From: JAPLDB01 sp038230515
GTDB lineage: Bacteria; Bacteroidota; Bacteroidia; AKYH767-A; 2013-40CM-41-45
Reading direction: 5' to 3'
Length of the DNA: 30,678 nt
Assembly: GCA_038230515.1 (NCBI GenBank)
Contig: JBBRND010000042.1
Location: forward strand, 1-30,678
Below the pieces are notes generated by a model. It was given only the letters and a program-made list of their open reading frames with translations, was not told where the DNA came from and did no database searches. The position numbers and the translations under genes were made by a program. Positions 14,936 to 21,403 of the stretch are shown here, one piece after another; the stretch's first letter is position 1; each line of letters starts with the position of its first letter.

Positions 14936-15091
14936 ATGGCAAAGAAAGTAGTAGCAACGCTAAAGACCGGAAAAGGAAAAGAATTTTCCAGGGTGATTAA
15001 GATGATGAAGAATCCTGAAACAGGTTCGTACAGCTTCAGAGAAGAAGTTGTTCACAACGATCACATCAAAGATTTTCTGAAGAAGAAATAA
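14936..15091 (+). CDS. DUF4295 family small basic protein
   Basis: 51 residues: MAKKVVATLKTGKGKEFSRV, then IKMMKNPETGSYSFREEVVH and a lysine-rich end (KDFLKKK). This matches the short DUF4295 protein that Bacteroidota carry between rpmG and ftsY. It is basic and ribosomal-protein-like in size and context, and is presumed to act with the ribosome, though that is inference. It starts 85 bases after rpmG, with a hairpin-forming repeat between, and precedes ftsY by 66 bases. Confidence 0.88.
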   Translation: MAKKVVATLKTGKGKEFSRVIKMMKNPETGSYSFREEVVHNDHIKDFLKKK

Positions 15092-15157
15092 TTTGATCGG
15101 TTAAAAATAATTTACAGAGCTTCTTTCAGTTTGAAGGGAGCTTTTTTTATTGAGCAC

Positions 15158-16117
15158 ATGGGAATCTTTTCAAACATATTTTCGAAGGAGAAAAAAGAAT
15201 CGCTTGACAAGGGATTGGAGAAAACAAAAACAAGTTTTTTTTCCAAGCTCACCAAAGCGATTGCTGGCAAGTCGTCCGTTGATGCGGGAGTGCTTGACGA
15301 TCTCGAAGAAATTTTAGTGAGCAGCGATGTGGGAGTAAATACTACGCTGAAAATTATTAAACGCCTTGAAGAAAGAGTGGCGAAAGATAAATATGTAGGC
15401 ACTTCCGAACTGAACACGTTATTGAAAGATGAAATTGCTTCGTTGCTACAGGAAAATAATTCGGAGGACAAAGAAGATTTTTCTCTTCCTCCAAACAACG
15501 GATTGCCTTATGTGATTATGGTTGTCGGAGTGAACGGAGTAGGGAAGACTACCACCATCGGCAAGCTGGCTTATCAGTTTAAGGAATCAGGAAAAAAAGT
15601 TTTGCTGGGCGCGGCAGATACGTTTCGTGCGGCAGCGGTTGAACAACTTGATGTGTGGAGTAAGCGTGCCGGTGTGCCCATTGTGAAACAACCCATGGGC
15701 AGCGATCCTGCTTCGGTGGCGTTTGATGCAGTTACTTCTGCGGTGGCGCAAAAAGTGGATGTGGTAATTATTGATACGGCAGGTCGGCTTCACAACAAAA
15801 TAAATTTGATGAATGAGCTTTCAAAAATAAAACGTGTTATTCAGAAAGTGATTCCCGATGCTCCACATGAAATTCTTTTGGTGCTCGATGCAAGCACCGG
15901 GCAAAATGCAATTGAACAGGCGCGGCAGTTCACAAAAGCGACTGATGTAAACGCTCTCGCACTTACAAAACTTGACGGCACTGCAAAGGGCGGTGTGGTT
16001 ATCGGCATCAGCGATGAATTTAAAATCCCTGTAAAGTACATTGGAGTGGGAGAGAAGATGACCGACCTGCAGGTATTCAACAAGCAGGAGTTTGTGAGCA
16101 GCTTGTTTGGGGAATAA
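15158..16117 (+). CDS. ftsY: Signal recognition particle receptor FtsY
   Basis: 319 residues from ATG 15158 (MGIFSNIFSKEKKESLDKGL), the amphipathic start typical of the short FtsY without a long acidic A domain; the frame open from 15131 adds nine residues. NG domain motifs: P-loop GVNGVGKTT (124-132), DTFRAAAVEQL, IDTAGRL, TKLDGTAKGG and GVGEKMTDLQVF. It is the membrane-side GTPase that receives Ffh with its ribosome. Last gene of the rpmG-DUF4295-ftsY cluster. An intrinsic terminator is not evident directly after it. Confidence 0.97.
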   Translation: MGIFSNIFSKEKKESLDKGLEKTKTSFFSKLTKAIAGKSSVDAGVLDDLEEILVSSDVGVNTTLKIIKRLEERVAKDKYVGTSELNTLLKDEIASLLQENNSEDKEDFSLPPNNGLPYVIMVVGVNGVGKTTTIGKLAYQFKESGKKVLLGAADTFRAAAVEQLDVWSKRAGVPIVKQPMGSDPASVAFDAVTSAVAQKVDVVIIDTAGRLHNKINLMNELSKIKRVIQKVIPDAPHEILLVLDASTGQNAIEQARQFTKATDVNALALTKLDGTAKGGVVIGISDEFKIPVKYIGVGEKMTDLQVFNKQEFVSSLFGE

Positions 16118-16374
16118 AAAAAATATTTGCACAGTATTTTAAATTTATTTCCTTTGCATAGCTTTTTAAAACTTACCACGTTAAAATGAAAGTGCCTTTT
16201 ATCTTCAGTAGCTTTTTTCCTTCTTCAGAGGCAATACCCTCTGAAACCCGCATGGCTGTAGAGAGAGAGAGAGAGAGAATAATTTCTCTATAACAAAAAA
16301 ATTTCCTGAAGATACTTTATTCCGTTCCGTGCAAACGTTGAGCGGGATTTTTTATTTCGTTGTCAAAAAAATAT
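16118..16374. other. Leader-like region with hairpin and GA microsatellite
   Basis: No convincing gene. It holds a near-promoter (TTCCTTTGC, about 16150), a perfect eight-base-pair hairpin TTCAGAGG CAATAC CCTCTGAA at 16224-16245, and a short open frame of 35 codons from ATG 16186 that spans the hairpin and ends at 16293 (MKVPFIFSSFFPSSEAIPSE at its start). Its lower-complexity tail comes from the GA repeat. It may be the transcribed leader of the FN3-like gene. Confidence 0.35.
16261..16278. repeat. GA dinucleotide microsatellite, nine units
   Basis: Nine uninterrupted GA units. Length change here would shift the frame of the 35-codon leader frame and alter leader spacing, so phase variation is conceivable but unproven. 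Confidence 0.8.
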
Positions 16375-16584
16375 TTTCTTATCCCGGAAAATTAAAAACC
16401 GATGCCGGAACATCGCTTTCCCGTATCGGATTGTTATTTTCCCGTGTCGGATTATTTCAAACCCATATAGGAATGCAGTTTTCCCATCCCGGAAAATTAG
16501 AAACCGATACCGGAACATCGCTTTCCAGTATCGGATTGTTATTTTCCTGTGTCGGATTATCATTTTCCGACACGTTGAAACCTC
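16375..16584. repeat. 21-bp tandem repeat array, nine full units plus a partial one
   Basis: Units start every 21 bases at 16375, 16396, 16417, 16438, 16459, 16480, 16501, 16522 and 16543, with a decayed tenth from 16564. Each has the shape WWWCC-N5-GG plus a variable tail, for example TTTCCCGTATCGGATTGTTA and AAACCGATACCGGAACATCG. Units 1-4 repeat as 6-9, giving a 105-bp higher-order period (76 bp compared, four mismatches). Because 21 is a multiple of three, frames are open on both strands as heptapeptide repeats: SRIGLLF/SCVGLSF on plus, ITIRYGK/AMFRHRF on minus. There are no unique spacers, so it is not a CRISPR. Confidence 0.85.
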
Positions 16585-16641
16585 GAAATCAATCAAATTT
16601 CTTAATAACTAATATTTCTAACCCTTAAAATCCAAAATTCT

Positions 16642-17283
16642 ATGATTATTATTATGGTAATTATCCCAAACCTGGGATTGAAAGAACTATCGGACAGCGA
16701 ACTTGGTGAATACGCTGACAACAAAGTGCAAAAACTAACCGGCAATGTGCCTTTTGCGGCTATTGACCCTACCGCCCCTGCTGTTAAAGCAAAGAACGAT
16801 TTGTTTAAAGACGCAGTTGCCAAAGCAATTAAAGGAAGTGTGCAGGATACGGAGGTAAAAGACGGACTGCGCGTTGAACTTTCGGAAATGTTAACCCTTC
16901 AGGCATCGGATGCTGCGCACATAGCGGGTAACGATGCCATTCTTTACGGTACAACCGGCTACGGAAAGAAGGACACCAAAGGCAATCCGGTAGGCGAACT
17001 TGACACTCCTGAAAACATTCTTTTCAGAAAATATGGCAACACGCCCGGGCAGTTAATTCCCGATTGGGATTCTGTAGCACATGCAAACAATTACACCGTG
17101 CAGGTTTATACAGACATTGCCAACCCCACCACCACGTTGCTGAAAGAAGTAACGGTAAGCCCAAGCAAAGCCACCGTTAACGATTTGCCGAGCGGCTCTA
17201 TAGTATATGTGCGCATACGTGCAAACGGTGGCAGCACAGGCAGCAGCCCATGGAGCGCCCCTGCACAGAAGAGGGTGCCGTAA
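16642..17283 (+). CDS. Small protein with C-terminal fibronectin type III-like domain
   Basis: 213 residues, no signal peptide. The N-terminal half (LGLKELSDSELGEYADNKVQ, then AVKAKNDLFKDAVAKAIKGS and SEMLTLQASDAAHIAGNDAI) looks helical and resembles a structural spacer. The C-terminal part (about 140-213) reads as an FN3 domain: PDWDSVAHANNYTVQVYTD, SKATVNDLPSGSIVYVRIRA, SPWSAPAQKRVP. I recognise the overall type from Bacteroidota but cannot name a function. ATG 16642 or ATG 16654 could be the start. It sits directly after the 21-bp array and is closed by a terminator, so array plus gene form one unit. Confidence 0.75.
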   Translation: MIIIMVIIPNLGLKELSDSELGEYADNKVQKLTGNVPFAAIDPTAPAVKAKNDLFKDAVAKAIKGSVQDTEVKDGLRVELSEMLTLQASDAAHIAGNDAILYGTTGYGKKDTKGNPVGELDTPENILFRKYGNTPGQLIPDWDSVAHANNYTVQVYTDIANPTTTLLKEVTVSPSKATVNDLPSGSIVYVRIRANGGSTGSSPWSAPAQKRVP

Positions 17284-17306
17284 GGGAAATTAAGAATTAA
17301 GAATTG

Positions 17307-17340
17307 CGCCCTGCTTGATGAGAGCGGGGCGTAGCTTTTT
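17307..17340 (+). terminator. Rho-independent terminator
   Basis: Stem CGCCCTGCT (17307-17315) with AGCGGGGCG (17323-17331), nine pairs including one G-T, loop TGATGAG, then TAGCTTTTT. It lies 24 bases after the FN3-like gene. Confidence 0.75.
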
Positions 17341-17355
17341 ACTATTGAAACCGAA

Positions 17356-17505
17356 ATGAAAAAAATAATTAACTGGTGGAGAAGGGTGATGAAGGTTTCT
17401 GACAGCACTTCTGATAACGTGTGCGCTTTTCACATTTCTATTTATGCATTTTTAATTTGTGTTATTCTTGTGCTCGCGGTTTTAATTGGGAGAGAGGTTG
17501 TTTAG
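17356..17505 (+). CDS. 49-residue single-span membrane protein, unknown
   Basis: ATG 17356 to TAG 17505. A basic, tryptophan-containing start (MKKIINWWRRVMK) is followed by a polar stretch (SDSTSDNVCAFH) and one hydrophobic span (ISIYAFLICVILVLAVLIG), ending REVV. The charge pattern suggests the N-terminus stays inside. It follows the terminator of the FN3-like gene and is too short to place in a family. It could be a chance frame, but the textbook membrane-protein layout argues for a gene. Confidence 0.45.
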   Translation: MKKIINWWRRVMKVSDSTSDNVCAFHISIYAFLICVILVLAVLIGREVV

Positions 17506-17587
17506 TTTTAGCCCGTTGTGTTGTGCAATAAACGAAATAGGGAGTTGTGTTTATCCGAACCCCGTGTGTTGGACAAACGAAAATTTT

Positions 17588-17595
17588 TATCTTTG
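17588..17595 (+). promoter_or_regulatory. -7 promoter box (TATCTTTG), distal
   Basis: Exact TAnnTTTG match 101 bases before the DUF6978-like gene; possible distal promoter of that gene pair. Confidence 0.35.
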
Positions 17596-17664
17596 TTTCG
17601 TTTTATTTAATTGTTTTGTGCAATTTTGGGGACAGTGTGACCATCAGCTTTCGGAGCAAAAACT

Positions 17665-17672
17665 TACCTTTG
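17665..17672 (+). promoter_or_regulatory. -7 promoter box (TACCTTTG), proximal
   Basis: Exact TAnnTTTG match, 24 bases before the DUF6978-like start. A TTTCGGAGC segment precedes it but no clear -33 TTG. Confidence 0.5.
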
Positions 17673-17696
17673 TAGCAAGAACTTTCAAAACAGGAA

Positions 17697-18134
17697 ATGG
17701 GAATATCACAGTCGGAATTTGATTTTTTAATGAGCCAAAACAAGGCGTTTGACGATATTATTTCGCCTGTTCAATTGGGACCAGCTCCTATTCAGTGGAC
17801 ACGACAACTCAATTCTAATTCTACGAAAGAAATTTTCTTGCTTGATTTTTATAGAGGTAGTTTTGAAGTCTCAAAATTTACCATAAACAAGCGTTACAGA
17901 CAAACAGTTATTTTGCTTCGTTACGACAATGGCGGAAGACACACCAACCCAGACGGAGTTTTGTTTGAAGGTGCACATGTTCATTTATACCGAGAGGGCT
18001 TCAATGATAAATTTGCTTTTCCTGTTTCTGAAATCGGTGTTGTAAGTTCTGATTCTATGGAAACAGTGTTCAAGAAAATTCTGAACTTTTGCAATGTGAA
18101 AAAATTCCCGGCTATTGAAATCTCAATGTTTTAA
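17697..18134 (+). CDS. DUF6978-like protein, partner of DUF1828 protein
   Basis: 145 residues, soluble. The core STKEIFLLDFYRGSFEVSKF, RYRQTVILLRYDNGG, HTNPDGVLFEGAHVHLYREG and FNDKFAFPV matches what I recall of DUF6978, a family of about this size often beside DUF1828 genes. The NPDG and HVHLYREG blocks look like a conserved active or binding site, but no function is established. The stop is one base before the next ATG, so the pair is translationally coupled. The region looks richer in A+T than the housekeeping genes around it, suggesting transfer. Confidence 0.65.
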   Translation: MGISQSEFDFLMSQNKAFDDIISPVQLGPAPIQWTRQLNSNSTKEIFLLDFYRGSFEVSKFTINKRYRQTVILLRYDNGGRHTNPDGVLFEGAHVHLYREGFNDKFAFPVSEIGVVSSDSMETVFKKILNFCNVKKFPAIEISMF

Positions 18135-18135
18135 A

Positions 18136-18906
18136 ATGGATTGCCAACAAATCATAAACGATTACCTGAAATGGATAAAGGATAACACGGTTGTAAAAAC
18201 TGTTGAAGAGGGAAAAGCGTGTTCCATCTCTACCCCATTTCTTGACAGGCACAACGACCATTTAGACATTTACTTAATAAAAAACAACGGAACAATTAAA
18301 ATTACAGACAATGGATACACCATTGCTGATTTAAAAATGTCTGGCTTTGAAATCAATACTCCCAAACGAGAAAATATTTTGAAGACAGCGTTAAATGGTT
18401 TCGGTGTAAAAATGAATGGCAGCGATGAACTTTTTATTGAGGCAACAGCACATAATGTTGGACAAAAAAAACATTATCTCTTACAAGCAATTCTTTCTGT
18501 TAATGACATGTTCAATTTAGCACAAGAGACAGTTTACTCTTTATTCAAAGAAGATGTTGAACTATATTTTCGTAGCAACGATATTTTCTTTTCTAAAGAT
18601 ATCAAGCTAACAGGTAAAAGCGGATTTGACCACAACATTGATTTTCTAATTCCTGCAACTAAGAACAAACAAGAAAGATTGATAAAAGCAGTAAACATTC
18701 CAAAGAAAGATTCAATACTTTCTGCTATCATGGCGTTTAATGACATCAATCAGACAAGAGAAACCACGACAAGAAATTTTGTTGTTTACAACGACATTGA
18801 AAAAGAAGTTTCAAAAGATGTTATCAGCGCGTTGGACAATTATGCAGTTAAACATATCCCTTGGAGCAAGAAAGAACAATGCTTAGTTGACTTCTCTTTG
18901 AACTAA
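18136..18906 (+). CDS. DUF1828/DUF1829 domain protein
   Basis: 256 residues from ATG 18136 (the frame open from 18115 overlaps the preceding gene and is less likely). The N-terminal half shows the DUF1828 pattern: STPFLDRHNDHLDIYLIKNN, GTIKITDNGYTIADLKMSGF, the KRENILKTALNGFGV helix, then HYLLQAILSVNDMF. The C-terminal half fits DUF1829: LFKEDVELYF, GKSGFDHNIDFLIPATKNKQ, AFNDINQTRE and a closing IPWSKKEQCLVDFS. These families occur in mobile and defence-rich regions with unknown biochemistry. With the DUF6978-like protein it is a candidate two-component module, bounded downstream by an attC-like palindrome. Confidence 0.75.
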   Translation: MDCQQIINDYLKWIKDNTVVKTVEEGKACSISTPFLDRHNDHLDIYLIKNNGTIKITDNGYTIADLKMSGFEINTPKRENILKTALNGFGVKMNGSDELFIEATAHNVGQKKHYLLQAILSVNDMFNLAQETVYSLFKEDVELYFRSNDIFFSKDIKLTGKSGFDHNIDFLIPATKNKQERLIKAVNIPKKDSILSAIMAFNDINQTRETTTRNFVVYNDIEKEVSKDVISALDNYAVKHIPWSKKEQCLVDFSLN

Positions 18907-18955
18907 TTGTTCTGCTGACACGGACATGCACAGCTTCGTAGAGAGAGTAAACTGC

Positions 18956-19103
18956 AGCCAACAAATAGATAATGCAAATTTTTAAAAGAAGGGCTTTAAT
19001 CGGTAACAAATAGATGTGCATCTCACAAACATTGTGGGTAAACGAACAGTTGTGCTACTAATCCCTTCTTTTAAAAACTTCATTTATCGCTGATGCGTTA
19101 TGT
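18956..19103. other. 148-bp palindrome resembling an integron attC site
   Basis: It begins AGCCAAC and ends GTTATGT, the positions expected for the outer RYYYAAC and GTTRRRY core sites (each with one mismatch). Inside, TTTTTAAAAGAAGGG (18979-18993) is exactly complementary to 19063-19077, and pairing extends loosely outward. The central loop includes CACAA ACA TTGTG. It lies between the DUF1828 gene and the protease gene, whose start is 22 bases after it. No integrase gene is in the window. It could instead be a terminator-like or transposon-derived palindrome. Confidence 0.4.
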
Positions 19104-19125
19104 GCCATTTTAAAACGACCACGCA

Positions 19126-20163
19126 ATGAATAAAATTAGACTAACTATTTTTTTACTTCTGTTAGCTCCCTTAACAATTTTCGGACAGGCTGCAACGGAA
19201 ATCGCAAAGACAGGAATTAAATCGACTGTTTCTATTGTTGCGTTGGACAAAATTTCCCAACCACTTAGTTACGGTTCGGGGTTCATTATTGACAATGAAA
19301 CTATTGTTACAAATGTTCACGTAATTGAAGGATGTAATTCTGCTTATGTTTTGTTAAACGGACTAGAGAGAAAGTATTTAGTAAGTGGTTATATTGCTAT
19401 TGACAAGATGAATGATTTGGTAATCTTAAAAGTATCGGGACTTTATGGGACAAATCTTACTTTAGGTTCAGAATCTTTCCCGGAAATTGGAGAGAAAATC
19501 TATGCTGTAGGTAATCCGAAAGGATTGAATGGCACTTTCTCGGAGGGTATTATTAGTGGCATTCGTGACTTAAAGAGCAATCAAATATTACAGATAACTG
19601 CACCGATTTCACCTGGAAGTAGTGGGGGACCTGTTTTAAATTCCGCTGGACAAGTAGTTGGTATCGCATTCGCAAGTTTTTCTGTTGGACAAAATTTAAA
19701 CTTTGCAATACCAGTTAAATATCTACTAAACTTAAAATCTAGAATTGCTGGATTGACGTTAATTTCCACCCTTAAGACCCAACCTAAATCAAACACAACA
19801 ACTTCTGTTTTACCAAACATAAAGGAAGGCATTACAATTAGAAATATTGAACCTTGCTTTGAGTGGACGAGAGGTAAAAGCAGTACGTGTCTCCCCGCAA
19901 AAGTTAATTTTTCAATAAAAAACAATTTAGCTTTTTCAGTTAAATCAATTAAAATTTTACTGCTAATTTACGACAAGACCGGAACTGTTGTTAGCTATAA
20001 TGAAAAAACTCTTTTGGATTGGAGAGATGAAGTTATTAAGCCTTTTTTAGCTCGTTCATTGGATATGAAAATGGAAGCTGAAGGAGATGACTTAGGTTTT
20101 CTTTATGCCGAAGATGCCTATGTTAAATTAAGAATTTTAGATTTTGAAATAATTGAACAATGA
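19126..20163 (+). CDS. Exported trypsin-like (S1) serine protease
   Basis: 345 residues with a signal peptide (about 1-20, ending TIFG then QA). The catalytic triad is complete: H65 (TNVHVIEG), D97 (DKMNDLVILKV) and S166 (SPGSSGGPV), in the order and spacing of Deg/HtrA-like proteases, together with VGNPKGLNGTFSEGIISG and GQVVGIAF. There is no PDZ domain. After residue 205 a separate C-terminal domain of about 130 residues follows (EPCFEWTRGKSSTCLPAKVN, then beta-rich), which I do not recognise. No -7 box is seen upstream. It lies next to an attC-like palindrome, so it may be a transferred cassette. Confidence 0.88.
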   Translation: MNKIRLTIFLLLLAPLTIFGQAATEIAKTGIKSTVSIVALDKISQPLSYGSGFIIDNETIVTNVHVIEGCNSAYVLLNGLERKYLVSGYIAIDKMNDLVILKVSGLYGTNLTLGSESFPEIGEKIYAVGNPKGLNGTFSEGIISGIRDLKSNQILQITAPISPGSSGGPVLNSAGQVVGIAFASFSVGQNLNFAIPVKYLLNLKSRIAGLTLISTLKTQPKSNTTTSVLPNIKEGITIRNIEPCFEWTRGKSSTCLPAKVNFSIKNNLAFSVKSIKILLLIYDKTGTVVSYNEKTLLDWRDEVIKPFLARSLDMKMEAEGDDLGFLYAEDAYVKLRILDFEIIEQ

Positions 20164-20270
20164 ACCCACCTCCTTCCACGTAGGGATTTTTCTGGTGTCC
20201 GCTGTTCAGTTTACAGCCGGCTACTAACTTTAAACTCTCCTTCCTTTTGGTGAGATAATTTTTTTGATCT

Positions 20271-20278
20271 TATCTTTG
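20271..20278 (+). promoter_or_regulatory. -7 promoter box (TATCTTTG)
   Basis: Exact TAnnTTTG match, 16 bases before the DUF1028 gene. Confidence 0.6.
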
Positions 20279-20294
20279 AACAAATAATTTCGCC

Positions 20295-21293
20295 ATGAAA
20301 ATAATACGCACCGTTCTCATCTTCTTTGTTCTTCCTTTTATTTCTTACGCGCAGCATACGTTTTCAATATGTGCATACGATTCGGTGACCGGGCAAGTAG
20401 GCAGTGCGGGAGCAACGTGCATTACCAGTGCAAGCACAAGCGCTATTATCATCAGCGATGTGCATCCCGGAGTTGGAGTGGTGCATACGCAGGCATCATG
20501 GCTGGCGGGCAATCAAAACTATGCACGCCAACTCATGAATCTCGGAACATTGACACCGCTACAGATTATTGACTCGGTTACAATACACGATGTTCAAGGC
20601 AATGCTACAGTAAGACAGTATGGAGTAGTAACCGCTGCACCGGGTTCGCCATCGGCAGGATACACGGGCAGTGCATGCCTTAATTATCACAATCATATTA
20701 CAGGACCGGGTTATTCAATACAGGGAAATATTTTACTTGGTCCACAAATACTCGACAGCATGCAATCGAAGTTTTTGAACACGCCCGGCAATCTTGCATG
20801 CAGACTGATGGCTGCTTTGCAAGGTGCAAAGGTGGTGGGTGCTGATACACGTTGCACGAATTATGGCATCTCCTCCTTCTCCTCTTTCATACGCGTGGCA
20901 AACCCGACTGATGTTGCAGGTTCATTTTATCTTGATATTTCAGTAAACACATATCCTGATAGTATTGATCCGATTGATTCGCTGCAGGCGCGTTTCGATT
21001 TGTGGGGAGGATGCCTTGCATCGTATGTCAGTTCTTCTCCAATGAAAGCGGGAATAAAAATTTATCCGAATCCGGTTGGTGATAAATTGACAATTGGCAA
21101 CGGACAGTTGGCAATAAATGCAATTTTAATTTACAATGTACTTGGAGAAAAAGTGCTGGCTGTTGGTCTCCGAACACCGAACTCCCTACTCAATACTGAA
21201 CTTGATGTTCGCGCGTTATCTCCCGGCATTTATTTCTTAAAGATGCAAACCAATGACGGAGATTTTATTTCTGCAAAGGTGGTGAAGGAATAA
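20295..21293 (+). CDS. DUF1028 protein with T9SS type A sorting domain
   Basis: 332 residues. Signal peptide about 1-19 (ending SYA then QH); then a DUF1028 domain (about 20-235: HTFSICAYDSVTGQVGSAGA, HPGVGVVHTQASWLAGNQNY, YTGSACLNYHNHITGPGYSI, RLMAALQGAKVVGADTR). The family has an Ntn-hydrolase-like fold and no settled substrate. A type A sorting domain ends the protein (IYPNPVGDKLTI, LIYNVLGEKVLAV, LSPGIYFLKMQ), so it is secreted by the type IX system and probably attached to the surface. It has its own promoter box and faces the giant PKD gene tail to tail, with a hairpin terminator between. Confidence 0.9.
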   Translation: MKIIRTVLIFFVLPFISYAQHTFSICAYDSVTGQVGSAGATCITSASTSAIIISDVHPGVGVVHTQASWLAGNQNYARQLMNLGTLTPLQIIDSVTIHDVQGNATVRQYGVVTAAPGSPSAGYTGSACLNYHNHITGPGYSIQGNILLGPQILDSMQSKFLNTPGNLACRLMAALQGAKVVGADTRCTNYGISSFSSFIRVANPTDVAGSFYLDISVNTYPDSIDPIDSLQARFDLWGGCLASYVSSSPMKAGIKIYPNPVGDKLTIGNGQLAINAILIYNVLGEKVLAVGLRTPNSLLNTELDVRALSPGIYFLKMQTNDGDFISAKVVKE

Positions 21294-21309
21294 TTCCTTC
21301 AAAAAAGAA

Positions 21310-21334
21310 TCCCCGCCACTTTCAGTGACGGGGA
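21310..21334 (-). terminator. Rho-independent terminator
   Basis: Stem TCCCCGCCACT with AGTGACGGGGA around a three-base loop, ten of eleven positions paired. On the minus strand it is followed by ATTCTTTTTTG, so it mainly serves the giant gene ending at 21404, and may also stop the DUF1028 transcript. Confidence 0.7.
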
Positions 21335-21403
21335 GTTCAAATTAACACACCATGAAACCAAACCTTTCTTCAGGAAGTGCTATTGTTTTTTTAATTGCGG
21401 GCT

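Noticed and set aside
16186..16293. 35-codon frame across the leader hairpin and GA repeat
   Set aside because: Too short, and its end is set by the microsatellite; kept only as part of the leader description.
16375..16584. Possible CRISPR array
   Set aside because: The 21-bp units are contiguous with no unique spacers, and no cas genes are nearby.
16329..16628. 99-codon open frame over the 21-bp array as a gene
   Set aside because: It is explained by repeat periodicity, the opposite strand is equally open, and no start signal or family resemblance is seen.
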